From positions 3,658,001-3,722,000 of the forward strand of contig NC_018027.1 of NCBI RefSeq assembly GCF_000266905.1: 64,000 bases of DNA. Reading direction: 5' to 3'. Position numbers and translations under genes: made by a program. Position 1 is the stretch's first letter; each line of letters begins with the position of its first letter. The stretch is from Mycolicibacterium chubuense NBB4. Lineage in GTDB: Bacteria; Actinomycetota; Actinomycetes; Mycobacteriales; Mycobacteriaceae. The notes beneath the pieces were generated by a model. It saw only the letters and a list, made by a program, of their open reading frames with translations. It ran no database searches and was not told the origin of the DNA. Shown in pieces: positions 53,581 through 62,316 of the stretch.

Positions 53581-56141
53581 CAGGCGATGCTCGCGGACAG
53601 GCGCACGGTGGTACCGCCGGCGTCGTGGTCGATGCTGAAGTCGGCCATCAACTCCTTCATCAGGGCCAGCCCGCGGCCGCGCCGGGAGTCCGGAACCGGA
53701 GGCGGAGCCTTCCAGGAACCGGTGTCGCTGATGGTCAGCTGCACGTGGTCGACCAAGGCGGTGGCCTCCAATCGGATTGTGCCGCCGGATGTCCGGCGGT
53801 GGCCGTGCTCGATCGCGTTGGCGACGGCCTCCCCCGCCGCGACGAGTACGTCGACCGCCTTCTCCGGCGCCACTCGCGCACGGGTGAGCCAGGTGCGCAA
53901 CGCGGTGCGGGCGGGCGCCAGGTGACTCACATCGGCCGGGAACTCGAGCTCGAGCGGCCCGGGATGTCGGTACAGGAGCAGGACGACGTCGTCCTGATAT
54001 CCGCCGGCCGGCGCGAGACCGGACATGATCTGATCGGCGAGCGCATCCAGCGCGGCGCCGCGGCGGTCTTCGACGAGTTCGGCCGCGCGGGACATGCCGT
54101 CCTCCAGCGCCACCCGTCGCCGCTCGACCAAGCCGTCGGTGTAGAGCAGCAGGGTCGCACCCGCAGGCAACGTGATGTGAGCCTCGGGCCGCGGCCAGCC
54201 CGGGCGCATCCCCAACGCGATGGTGTGACCGTCCTCGAGCATCTCGATGGCGCCGTCGGCGTGGACCAGGATGGGCGGCGGGTGGCCCGCACTGGAATAC
54301 ACCAGTTCGCCTGTGTCGGGGTCGAGCACCGCGCACACCGCGGTGGTGCACCGGGCGCCGGGTAGGCGCGCGGCGAATCGATCCATGCTCGCCAGGGCGG
54401 CACTCGGGCTGGGGTTGCCGAACAGCAGCGCGCGGCATGCGCTGCGTACCTGGCCCATGACCGTGGCCGCGGCCAATCCGTGGCCGCTGCAGTCGCCCAC
54501 CACCAGGGCGATGCGCCCGTCCTCGAGGTCGACGACGTCGTACCAGTCACCGCCGACCTGCAGCGGCGGGCTGGCGGCCTGGTAGCGCGCCGCAAAGCCG
54601 TGCAAGAGCTGGGCGGGGCCCAGGATCGCGTGCTGCAGGGCAAGGGCGGTCTCGCGCTGCTGATCCACCTGGTGCACTCGCTGCAGACCCTGTCCGAGAC
54701 GCCCCGCGAGCACCGTCAGCAGCGTCTGGTCCTCGAGCGTGAACGGCCGCTGCTCGACCAGGTCGATCCAGACGACGAGCACGCCCACCGGGTGCTGCAG
54801 TGCGATTCCCGCCGTCCCCGGCAGCGTGGCATTGGGCGTCAGCAGGTCACCGTCACGCAGCGACCTCAGCATCTGTCGGGTCTCGAGGGGCAAATCCGCC
54901 CACCGGGCGACCTCACCGACCGACACCACCTCCGGCACGTTCTCCGTCGAGGGAGCGTGGGCCGGGAACGTGACGGCCAGAACGCGGCGCGCGCGCCACA
55001 GCCGGCGGAGCTCCTGGGCCGCCGCGGTCACCGCGTCGTCGACCGTATCCGCCTGCGCCAGTTGTTGATTCAGTGCATTCTCGCGCCCCGCCGCGAGCGC
55101 CAGAGCAATCGCCGCGTGCCGGGCGAAGTCGGCGACCAGTTCGAGGTATGCGTCGTCGAACGGTGACTGGTGCGGGCGGCGGGCCACCGCGATGACACCG
55201 AGCACCGCCTCGTCGGCGACCAGGGGCATGACGATGGCCGAGCGCGAACCCACATCGGTGAAGCCTTCGATCGGATACTGGAAGGAGTCGGTGATCATGG
55301 GCAGGCCACGGCGCGCGACACCGCCGGTGGTGGACCCGTCCATGGGGACCTGGCGGCCGATCACCTCCGAGGCATACCGGCCCGCTGTGGCCGCCACGAC
55401 CAGGGTGTGCACCTCCTCGGCGGGCAGATTCGGTTCTCTGGGCACCAGCAGAATCGCCTGCTCGGCATCGGCCAGTTCCAGGGCCCGGTTCACGATGAGC
55501 TGCAACGGACCGGTCTGCGGGTCGCCGGACAGCAGCGCGGTGGTGATCTCGCGGCTGGCCTTCGTCCACTTCGCCGACTCGCGCTCCCGCTCGAAGAGGC
55601 GCGCGTTGTCGATCGCGGCGGCCGCAGCGGTCGCCAGCGCCCGCACGGCGCCTTCCTGAGCGTCGGTGAACACCCGGCCCGGCCGGTCGTCGACCAGATA
55701 CAAGCTGCCCACCTGGGCTCCCCGCACGGTGATCGGCACGCCGAGCAGTGCCCGCATCGCGGCGTGGTCCTGCTCCAGCCCGCCGGTCCAGGTTTGCGCG
55801 CGCAGGTCGTCCACCCGAATCCCGTCGCCGACGAGGAGTTCACCGAGTCGTCGCGCCGTCGCCTCGTCGAGCCCCGTGTCCAGGAACGAGACCAGGGTGC
55901 CGTCCGACGCCCGCATACCGAGAGCTCCGTAGCGGGCGCCGCTGAGCTCCTTGGCGGCGTCGACGATTCGACGCAAGGTGACGTCCAGGTCCAGATCGGA
56001 CCCGATGGCGACGATGGCGCGGATCAGGTGCTCCATCTGATCGCGCGCGGCCACCAGCTCGTCGAGCTGTTCGTGCATCCTGCTGACGAGCTGGCGTCGA
56101 CCCCGCCAGGTGAATGCGGTTTCCCCCTGGGCACCCTCCAT
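53580..56141 (-). CDS. GAF-SpoIIE phosphatase-HATPase multi-domain regulator (RsbU/RsbW-like fusion)
   Basis: 853-aa soluble sensor-regulator. After a short coiled N-terminus come two clear GAF domains (about 45-195 and 225-365) and a weaker third GAF-like region (about 390-510). A SpoIIE/PP2C phosphatase follows (about 530-720) with metal-binding VGGDWYDVV, GDCSGHGLAAA and YTDGLVE motifs. The C-terminus is a GHKL ATPase (about 730-853) with the N-box EAVANAIEHGH and a glycine-rich RGRGLALMKELM. Thus phosphatase and anti-sigma-kinase-like activities are on one chain, with the STAS target encoded next. GAF domains could sense a small ligand or redox state. ATG 56141 (MEGAQGETAF) is preferred over 56270 because upstream residues look non-coding. 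Family knowledge is good; signal and sigma factor are unknown. Confidence 0.9.
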   Translation of the reverse strand: MEGAQGETAFTWRGRRQLVSRMHEQLDELVAARDQMEHLIRAIVAIGSDLDLDVTLRRIVDAAKELSGARYGALGMRASDGTLVSFLDTGLDEATARRLGELLVGDGIRVDDLRAQTWTGGLEQDHAAMRALLGVPITVRGAQVGSLYLVDDRPGRVFTDAQEGAVRALATAAAAAIDNARLFERERESAKWTKASREITTALLSGDPQTGPLQLIVNRALELADAEQAILLVPREPNLPAEEVHTLVVAATAGRYASEVIGRQVPMDGSTTGGVARRGLPMITDSFQYPIEGFTDVGSRSAIVMPLVADEAVLGVIAVARRPHQSPFDDAYLELVADFARHAAIALALAAGRENALNQQLAQADTVDDAVTAAAQELRRLWRARRVLAVTFPAHAPSTENVPEVVSVGEVARWADLPLETRQMLRSLRDGDLLTPNATLPGTAGIALQHPVGVLVVWIDLVEQRPFTLEDQTLLTVLAGRLGQGLQRVHQVDQQRETALALQHAILGPAQLLHGFAARYQAASPPLQVGGDWYDVVDLEDGRIALVVGDCSGHGLAAATVMGQVRSACRALLFGNPSPSAALASMDRFAARLPGARCTTAVCAVLDPDTGELVYSSAGHPPPILVHADGAIEMLEDGHTIALGMRPGWPRPEAHITLPAGATLLLYTDGLVERRRVALEDGMSRAAELVEDRRGAALDALADQIMSGLAPAGGYQDDVVLLLYRHPGPLELEFPADVSHLAPARTALRTWLTRARVAPEKAVDVLVAAGEAVANAIEHGHRRTSGGTIRLEATALVDHVQLTISDTGSWKAPPPVPDSRRGRGLALMKELMADFSIDHDAGGTTVRLSASIA

Positions 56142-56320
56142 ACGCACGAACCTATCGACCCGAGGTCTGCGCTCGGAGCGCGGAGCGCCCGTCCCCACCG
56201 GTGTCCTCCACGTGCAGCGTCGCGGTGTGCAGCACGGCACGGTGAGCGGGGATCTCGGACATGGCAGCACGGGTACCCAACCCTGCCCGGACTACGCCGC
56301 CCCGACCGGCCCGATTCGCT

Positions 56321-57154
56321 TCACACTTTTCTCGCGGTGATCAGCAGGTATTCAGCGGGGTAGGCGGTGCGACCCGGATCCGTGCTGTGATTCCACCGCT
56401 CGAGCAGCGCCAGGAAGCTACGGTCGAGCTCGGCGATCCGCTCGGGTGTCTCGGCGTTGAACCCGTAGGCGGCGATCGTCGGGCCGTAAGTGTGTTTCCA
56501 GTACTCACGGAACTCCGACGGGGTGGCGCTGTGGTCGAACACCACGTGCCGGCGCTGCATCGACAGGTCGCTCACCCTCTTCCCGAACAACGCGCGGACG
56601 TGAGCCTCATCACCCCACAGCGGTGGCGGAGACGCCCCCGGCGGTGGGGGTGGCGCATACGGTTTGATCGTCGCGAACAGCTGGCCGATGAAACCCTGGG
56701 GCGTCCAGTTGATCAGCCCGAGCGTGCCGCCGGGCCTCAGGACACGGACGAGTTCGTCGGCGGTCACCTGGTGGCGCGGCGCGAACATCACCCCGACGCA
56801 GGACATGACGACGTCGAAGCTGTTGTCCGCGAACGGCATCGCCTCGGCATCGGCCTCCACCCATTCCAGCTCCACGCCGCGTTCGGCGGCGCTGCGTCGG
56901 CCCGCCTCGAACAGCTCCGGTGTCAGGTCGGACGCCGTGACGACCGCTCCGGTCACGGCCGCGGGAATCGCTGCGTTGCCCGATCCGGCCGCGACGTCGA
57001 GCACCCTGTCCCCGGCGCGGACCCCCGTCGCCAGCACGAGTTCGGTCCCGAGGCCGGGAATCAGGTCGCGGGCGACGGCGGCGTAGTCCCCCGATGCCCA
57101 CAGCGCCCGGTGCCTGGCCTTGGTCTGGCGGTCGGCCTCGTCCGCGGTGATCAT
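56321..57154 (-). CDS. Class I SAM-dependent methyltransferase (UbiE/Methyltransf_11 type)
   Basis: 277-aa methyltransferase. SAM motif I is VLDVAAGSGNAAIPAA (residues 51-66), followed by VTASDLTPELFEAG, a central AEAMPFADNSFDVVMSC block and LRPGGTLGLINWTPQGF. This is the usual layout of small-molecule methyltransferases of actinobacteria; the substrate is unknown. The ATG at 57154 shares one base with the stop of the membrane methyltransferase-like gene upstream (TGATG), so they form a two-gene operon. 179 bases separate its 3' end from the start of the GAF/SpoIIE gene, with no clear signal seen there. Confidence 0.85.
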   Translation of the reverse strand: MITADEADRQTKARHRALWASGDYAAVARDLIPGLGTELVLATGVRAGDRVLDVAAGSGNAAIPAAVTGAVVTASDLTPELFEAGRRSAAERGVELEWVEADAEAMPFADNSFDVVMSCVGVMFAPRHQVTADELVRVLRPGGTLGLINWTPQGFIGQLFATIKPYAPPPPPGASPPPLWGDEAHVRALFGKRVSDLSMQRRHVVFDHSATPSEFREYWKHTYGPTIAAYGFNAETPERIAELDRSFLALLERWNHSTDPGRTAYPAEYLLITARKV

Positions 57155-57978
57155 CAGCGGCCCAGCCCGGGGATCAACATCGGCACGCGTGCCCGGTACT
57201 GCCGGTAGGGCTCGCCCAGCGCCGCTACCAGGTCGCGTTCCTCGAACCACAGGGCGATCAGGATGTAGCCGGTGGTCGCGACGGAGAACAGCAGGTGCCC
57301 TGCGGTCATCGTCGGCGTCGCCCAGAAGGCGATCAGAAATCCCAGCATCAACGGATGACGGATCAGCCGGTAGAGCAGGACGGTGCGGAATCCGGGCGGA
57401 TGGACGGGCTTCGACCGCCAGGCGGCCATGACCTGCCTGATCCCGAACAACTCGAAATGGTCGATCATGAACGACGAGGCCAGCACGATCACCCAGCCGG
57501 TGAGGCCGAGGGCTGTGACGGCGATCCGGGCCGGGGCGGGCCCCACCGACCAGACGACCGTGTCGATCGAGCGCCACTGCCAGCACAGCAGAGCAAGCGC
57601 GGCGCTGGCGGCGATGACGTATGTGCTGCGTTCGATCGGGACGGGGACGAATCGCGTCCACCACCGTTTGAAGGCCGGCCGGGCCATGACGCTGTGCTGC
57701 ACCGCGAACAGTGCGAGCAGAGCGAGATCGATCACCAGCGCCTGGCCCAGCGGTGCTTCGATCGCGTTGTCGATACTGCGCGGCACGACCATGTTGGTGA
57801 CGAAGCCGATCGCGTAGAGGAAAACCAGGACGAACATCACGTACGCCGCGGCACCGTAGAGCACCGTCGCGATGCGCGCCTGTGGGCCGGCGCCGTGCGC
57901 GGGCGCGCGATGGCGGACCGGACCGCCCGTTGCCCCGCCCTCCGGCGCGGACGGGCCGGTATGGGGCTTCGTACTCAT
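57154..57978 (-). CDS. MddA/NnrU-like membrane methyltransferase family protein
   Basis: 274-aa integral membrane protein with about five or six hydrophobic helices. It resembles the NnrU / isoprenylcysteine-carboxyl-methyltransferase-like family that includes MddA, which methylates methanethiol to dimethyl sulfide. Typical parts are AVQHSVMARPAFKRWW, LYRLIRHPLMLGFLIAFWATP (the SAM-binding RHP block) and the C-terminal FEERDLVAALGEPYRQYRARVPMLIP. The N-terminal 34 residues are Pro/Gly/His-rich and probably disordered. Co-translated with the downstream soluble methyltransferase. Methanethiol specificity is a guess from family, not proven by residues I can see. Confidence 0.75.
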   Translation of the reverse strand: MSTKPHTGPSAPEGGATGGPVRHRAPAHGAGPQARIATVLYGAAAYVMFVLVFLYAIGFVTNMVVPRSIDNAIEAPLGQALVIDLALLALFAVQHSVMARPAFKRWWTRFVPVPIERSTYVIAASAALALLCWQWRSIDTVVWSVGPAPARIAVTALGLTGWVIVLASSFMIDHFELFGIRQVMAAWRSKPVHPPGFRTVLLYRLIRHPLMLGFLIAFWATPTMTAGHLLFSVATTGYILIALWFEERDLVAALGEPYRQYRARVPMLIPGLGR

Positions 57979-58068
57979 GACAGGTTCCTCCCGTGATCAA
58001 GCGGTTGCCTGCACCGAGAGTGCGCCGCCGCGCTTCGACGAACGTTGCGCGGCGCTGAAATACGCAGG

Positions 58069-60948
58069 TCAGTCAGAACCGCTGTACTGCCGCAGCGCCG
58101 TGCGAGCGAAGTCCACCACCTCGGCGTCGCTCAGTTCGACTCGGCCGGCGTCGGTGATCTCGTCCATCTCGGCGGACTGGAGCAGGGCTTGACGTCCCCG
58201 GGTCGTCATCACGCGGCGAAGTGCCGCGGCGCTGCCGGCATCGCCCGACCGGCGCAGCAGCGCGACGACGTGGCCGAGCGTGTCCCATTGCTGCGCAATG
58301 ATTCCCGGGCCGCCCCGCTCCCAGTGGTCGAGAACGTCGACGAACGAGCGGGCCGCGTCGGCGAGGTCACCGCGCGTCGCCCGGATCACGGCCATCTCCA
58401 TCCTCGCCATGCCGATCAGCCAGTTGTTCTCGACCGACGTCGCCAGTTCCGCCGCTTCCCGCAGGACCCGCATCGCCCTGTCCGGGTCGGCTTCGGCCAC
58501 GGCGCGCCCGAGCGAGCACCGCGCCAGCGACCGTGCCGAGGGATTCGCCGTGTCGTCTGCCGCACCGACCGCGTCTTCGACGAGTCGGATCAGATCGTCC
58601 TCGGAGGTCCCGAGTCTGCGATGACAGAACGTGATCCGGTCGACGATCAACGCCAGCCGGAGGGGGTCGGCAACGTCGTGGGGATTCGCGAGCAGCCGCC
58701 GATAGTAGGTCAGGGCGCTCCGTGCGTCGCCCTCGTAGAGCGCTGCGTCGGCGACGACGTCCGACGGATGGGCGATGTAGGACGCACCGGCGCGGGGCGC
58801 CCGCCCGCCGGCCAGTCCGGCGAGTTCGCAGGCGTGGGAGAACTCGCCGAGGACCCAAGCCGCCCGCGCGATGGTGCCCACCGCCGCCGGATACAGCGGG
58901 TGGTCGGGGTCGGCCGTCGTGACCGCTCGCTCCACCCAGTCGATCGAGTGGTATCCGATCCGCAGGTGGACATCAGGCAGTGAGGTGACCAGGCGGAGCA
59001 CCAGGTCCATGTCGTGTCTGGCCATCGCGAACTCGTAAGCCGACCGAAGATTGTCGAAATCCGGTGCCGCATAGGTCGTCCCGGCTCGCGGCGTGATGCG
59101 TTCAACCCATGCGGCCTCGTCGGGGCCGCGCATCCCGGCCGCGGCGCGCTCGATGAGCTCGACGTAGTGCCGGGCGTGGCGCGCCGCCACATCCTCGGCA
59201 CTTCCGTCCTCCTCGAGCCGCTGCCGCCCGTAGGAGCGCAGCGTGTGCAGGACGCTGTAGCGGGTCGCGCCCGCGCCGCTTCTGACCGTCACCATCGACT
59301 TGTCGACCAGTCCGGTCACCAGGTCCAGCACGTCGTCCTCCCCGGTGGCCTCGTCGACACACACCTCCCGGACGGCCTCGAGATCGAAGCCACCTGCGAA
59401 GACGGACAGCCGGGCGAACAGTTGCTGTTCAGCCGGCGACAGCAGCCGATAGGACCAGTCGATCGTCGCCGTGACACTCTGCTGACGTGGATGGGCCCCG
59501 CGCGAGCCGCCGCTGAGCAGGCGCAACCGATCCAGCCTGCGGGCGACGTCCAGGCTGCTCATCGCCCGCATCCTCGCCGCCGCCAACTCGATGGCCAGCG
59601 GTACGCCGTCGAGCCGCCGGCAGATCTCGGCGACGGCGCCTACCGGTTCGCGCTCCGGGTCGAAATCGGGGCGGCTGGCCCGGGCCCGCTCGGTGAACAA
59701 TTCCGCGGCGTGATCCTCCGACAGCGGCTGGACCGGCAGAACGCGTTCGCCTTCCACACCGAGCGGCTCCCGGCTCGTGGCCAGCACCGTCACGTGTGGG
59801 CACTCCCTGGCGATGCGCTCGACCAGACGCGCTGCGTCGGCCAGCACGTGTTCACAGTTGTCCAGCACCAAGAGAAGGCCCAGCGGCCGCAGATAGTCCA
59901 GCACCGCGTCGTCGAACTCCTGCCCGCGACTGCGCTGTACGGCCAGCGCGTGGGCGACCGCCTGGCCCACCGCCGCCCCGTCCCCCAGTGGCGAGAATTC
60001 GCACACCCAGGCCCCGCCGGCACGGTCGGCGAGCGCGCGGTCGGCGGTCTCGAAGGCGAGCCGGGTCTTGCCGACCCCTCCGACCCCGGTGAGTGTCACC
60101 ACGGGTCCCTCGGCCAGCGCGGCGCTGACGTGTGCGATGTCCTGCTGCCGCCCGATGAGGCGGGTCGCGCGCTTCGGTATCCCCGCGTGCGGGTGCGGAG
60201 AAGGTGCCGGGCGCGCGGGGTCTCCGTCGAGGATCTGGTGATAGACGGATTGCAGTGCGGGACTGGGATCGACCCCGAGTTCGTCGACGAGCCGGCCGCG
60301 CATCGTCCGATAGGTGTCGAGCGCGTCGGCCTGTCGCCCACTTCTGAACTGCGCCAACATCAGCTGTCCGGCGACCCGTTCGTCCAACGGCTGGCTGCGC
60401 AGCATCATCGCCAGGTCTCCGAGCAGCTCGGCGTGCCGGCCCGCCGCCAGAGCGGCGTCGTTGCGGTCGAGCAACGCCCGCATCCGGTCGGTCTCCAGCG
60501 ACCTCCGCACCTCGTCGGCCCACGGCGTTGCGAGTGTGGCCAACGGCGTGGCGCGCCAGAGGCCGAGCGCCTCATCGAAGAGTCCGGTGGCGGTGTCGGC
60601 ATTCGCCGCGCACCGCGCCCGCGACACCAGATCACGGAACTCGCAGAGATCCACCGAACGCGGATCCGTGTCGAGTGCATAGCCGTTGGGACCGCGGACG
60701 ATCCGCGCGGCTCCGGCGGCACCGAGCAGGTGGCGCAAGCGGGAGATGTATGCGGCCAGTGCGTTGCGCGCCTTGTAGGGAGGGGCGTCGGCCCATATCC
60801 GCTCGATGAGTTCGTGCGCCGGCACAGGGCGATTCACGTCGACGAGCAGGCACGCCAGCACACACCGCTGGCGTGCGTGACCGACGTCGAGGGGTTGTCC
60901 GTCCACCAACGCCTCGATCTCGCCGAGAATCCGAAACGCCGTAGCCAT
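58069..60948 (-). CDS. AfsR/SARP-type transcriptional regulator with NB-ARC ATPase and TPR-like region
   Basis: 959-aa regulator. The N-terminal OmpR-like winged helix (about 1-95) and bacterial transcriptional activation domain (about 98-240, LDTYRTMRGRLVDELGVDPSP) define the SARP family. An AAA/NB-ARC ATPase follows: P-loop GVGGVGKTR at 288-296, Walker B LLLVLDNCEHVL and an ATSREPLGVEGE sensor block. The C-terminal about 350 residues are helical and TPR-like. AfsR-like proteins activate secondary metabolism in actinomycetes, so control of the nearby NRPS is plausible, though it lies 5 kb beyond the cluster's 3' end. ATG 60948 gives MATAFRILGEIEA, the standard SARP start. It is divergent from the DUF4242 gene across 175 bases. 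Confidence 0.9.
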   Translation of the reverse strand: MATAFRILGEIEALVDGQPLDVGHARQRCVLACLLVDVNRPVPAHELIERIWADAPPYKARNALAAYISRLRHLLGAAGAARIVRGPNGYALDTDPRSVDLCEFRDLVSRARCAANADTATGLFDEALGLWRATPLATLATPWADEVRRSLETDRMRALLDRNDAALAAGRHAELLGDLAMMLRSQPLDERVAGQLMLAQFRSGRQADALDTYRTMRGRLVDELGVDPSPALQSVYHQILDGDPARPAPSPHPHAGIPKRATRLIGRQQDIAHVSAALAEGPVVTLTGVGGVGKTRLAFETADRALADRAGGAWVCEFSPLGDGAAVGQAVAHALAVQRSRGQEFDDAVLDYLRPLGLLLVLDNCEHVLADAARLVERIARECPHVTVLATSREPLGVEGERVLPVQPLSEDHAAELFTERARASRPDFDPEREPVGAVAEICRRLDGVPLAIELAAARMRAMSSLDVARRLDRLRLLSGGSRGAHPRQQSVTATIDWSYRLLSPAEQQLFARLSVFAGGFDLEAVREVCVDEATGEDDVLDLVTGLVDKSMVTVRSGAGATRYSVLHTLRSYGRQRLEEDGSAEDVAARHARHYVELIERAAAGMRGPDEAAWVERITPRAGTTYAAPDFDNLRSAYEFAMARHDMDLVLRLVTSLPDVHLRIGYHSIDWVERAVTTADPDHPLYPAAVGTIARAAWVLGEFSHACELAGLAGGRAPRAGASYIAHPSDVVADAALYEGDARSALTYYRRLLANPHDVADPLRLALIVDRITFCHRRLGTSEDDLIRLVEDAVGAADDTANPSARSLARCSLGRAVAEADPDRAMRVLREAAELATSVENNWLIGMARMEMAVIRATRGDLADAARSFVDVLDHWERGGPGIIAQQWDTLGHVVALLRRSGDAGSAAALRRVMTTRGRQALLQSAEMDEITDAGRVELSDAEVVDFARTALRQYSGSD

Positions 60949-61123
60949 CGTCGTAAGCGTCCACCAATTGGCTGCCGCACGTCCGACAAACGACAGAACC
61001 CGTGTGACGTGCGGATTTCATGAACACATCAGGATTGCCAAATCCCGGGTGGTGCACTGTCCGGACACCGCGGTGCGCATCGCACCGCCGTCGCCGCAGT
61101 GAGAGAGGGCAAGGAGTGCAAGC
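60949..61123. promoter_or_regulatory. Divergent promoter region between the SARP regulator and the DUF4242 gene
   Basis: 175 bases with two strong palindromes near the plus-strand gene: TGTCCGGACA at 61058-61067 and GCGGTGCG-CAT-CGCACCGC at 61070-61088 (8-bp arms). They end 35 bases before the DUF4242 ATG. They could be operator sites or a leader hairpin in the DUF4242 transcript. Confidence 0.4.
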
Positions 61124-61408
61124 ATGAAGCGCTACATCATCGAGCGTGAGATCCCCGGCGCCAGCGAACTCAGCCAGGCCGAGCTGGCGGAGATCGCGGC
61201 GAAGTCGAACAGCGCCGTCGAGTCCCTTGGCGTTCCCTACCGGTGGATCACCAGCTACGTTGCCGGGGACAAGATGTTCTGCGTCCACGAGGCGGAGAGC
61301 GAAGAGGCCATCCGGGAGCACGCTCGCTGCGGAGGCTTTCCCGCCAACCGAGTCACGCTGATCGCCAACGAGTTCGGGCCCCAGACCGCCGGGAACGCTT
61401 CGACGTAG
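61124..61408 (+). CDS. DUF4242 (SCO4226-like) small protein
   Basis: 94-aa cytosolic protein of the DUF4242 family, a ferredoxin-like dimeric fold. SCO4226 of Streptomyces, a member, binds nickel. It begins MKRYIIEREIPGAS and has the typical SVxxLGxx-like block (SNSAVESLGVPYRWITSYV) and KMFCVHEAESEEAIREHARCGGFPANRV. The His/Cys residues in the HEAES and REHARCGG segments could bind metal, which is inferred. A good ribosome-binding site (AAGGAG) lies about 8 bases before the ATG. Divergent from the SARP gene and followed at 81 bases by a dienelactone hydrolase gene on the same strand. Confidence 0.85.
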   Translation: MKRYIIEREIPGASELSQAELAEIAAKSNSAVESLGVPYRWITSYVAGDKMFCVHEAESEEAIREHARCGGFPANRVTLIANEFGPQTAGNAST

Positions 61409-61489
61409 CGGACGCCGGACGACAGACCTGCGTTACGCGGGCAGCGAAACCTTTCGCACGACCGCCGACGTGATGGAAACGTCTGCGGG

Positions 61490-62224
61490 GTGGCTGAATC
61501 CGAATCGACCCTGACGTCCCTCCGGCATGACATCGACGGCACGCAATTCGACGCTGTGCTGACCTCCGGCGACCGGGCGCCCGGCGCGCCCACCGTCCTC
61601 GTCTTCCATGGGATGGAAGGACGGAGCGAACTCCAACTGCAGTTCGCGGCCCGGCTGGGCGAGTGGGGGTACCAAGGCATCGCGGTCGATCTCTTCGGGG
61701 AGGAGGTGAGTCGCGGCGGTATGGAGGCCACGTCGGTGGAGATGGCTCGATTCCTCGACGACCGCAGCGCGCTCGCGCAGCGGTTGGCGACGGTGTTCGA
61801 GGCACTGGTCGCCGCTCCGCAGGTGGATCCGCGTCGCGTGGCGGCGATCGGCTTCTGTTTCGGCGGCCTGTGTGTGCTCGACCTCGCGCGGGCCGGTCAC
61901 CCGTTGGCGGGCGTGGCGAGCTTCCACGGGTTGCTCACCGCAGGCCCGGACGGCGGCCGCAACGACGTCACGGCGAAGGTGATGGTGTTCCACGGCTGGG
62001 ACGACCCGCTCGCCCCGCCCGAGGATGTCGTCGCACTGGGCCGCGAATTCTCCGGCCGCGCTATCGACTGGCAGTTGCACGCCTACGGCAACACCATGCA
62101 TGCGTTCATGGCCCCGTGGGCGAACGACCCCGAGCGCGGGATCCTCTACAGCCAATCGGCCGCCGAGCGGGCCTGGACTTCGCTCGGCCACTTCCTTCGC
62201 GAGTGCTTCGGCGACGACGGGTAA
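61490..62224 (+). CDS. Dienelactone hydrolase family protein
   Basis: 244-aa alpha/beta hydrolase of the dienelactone hydrolase family, which hydrolyses lactones and esters. Catalytic residues are visible: Cys123 in GFCFGG, an Asp in HGWDDP (171/172) and His204 in NTMHAF. The Cys nucleophile in G-x-C-x-G-G separates it from serine esterases. It starts with GTG at 61490 (MAESESTLTS). Substrate not identifiable. It could cleave the ester or lactone of the neighbouring lipopeptide, but such enzymes are common and the link is only positional. Confidence 0.88.
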   Translation: MAESESTLTSLRHDIDGTQFDAVLTSGDRAPGAPTVLVFHGMEGRSELQLQFAARLGEWGYQGIAVDLFGEEVSRGGMEATSVEMARFLDDRSALAQRLATVFEALVAAPQVDPRRVAAIGFCFGGLCVLDLARAGHPLAGVASFHGLLTAGPDGGRNDVTAKVMVFHGWDDPLAPPEDVVALGREFSGRAIDWQLHAYGNTMHAFMAPWANDPERGILYSQSAAERAWTSLGHFLRECFGDDG

Positions 62225-62316
62225 GCCCGCCCCGGGCACGGTCTACTCCGCCGGCGGAAAGTCTGTCTCGAGCGCCATCTCCTGACCCACGACGACGACC
62301 CGTAGGCTGACGCGCG

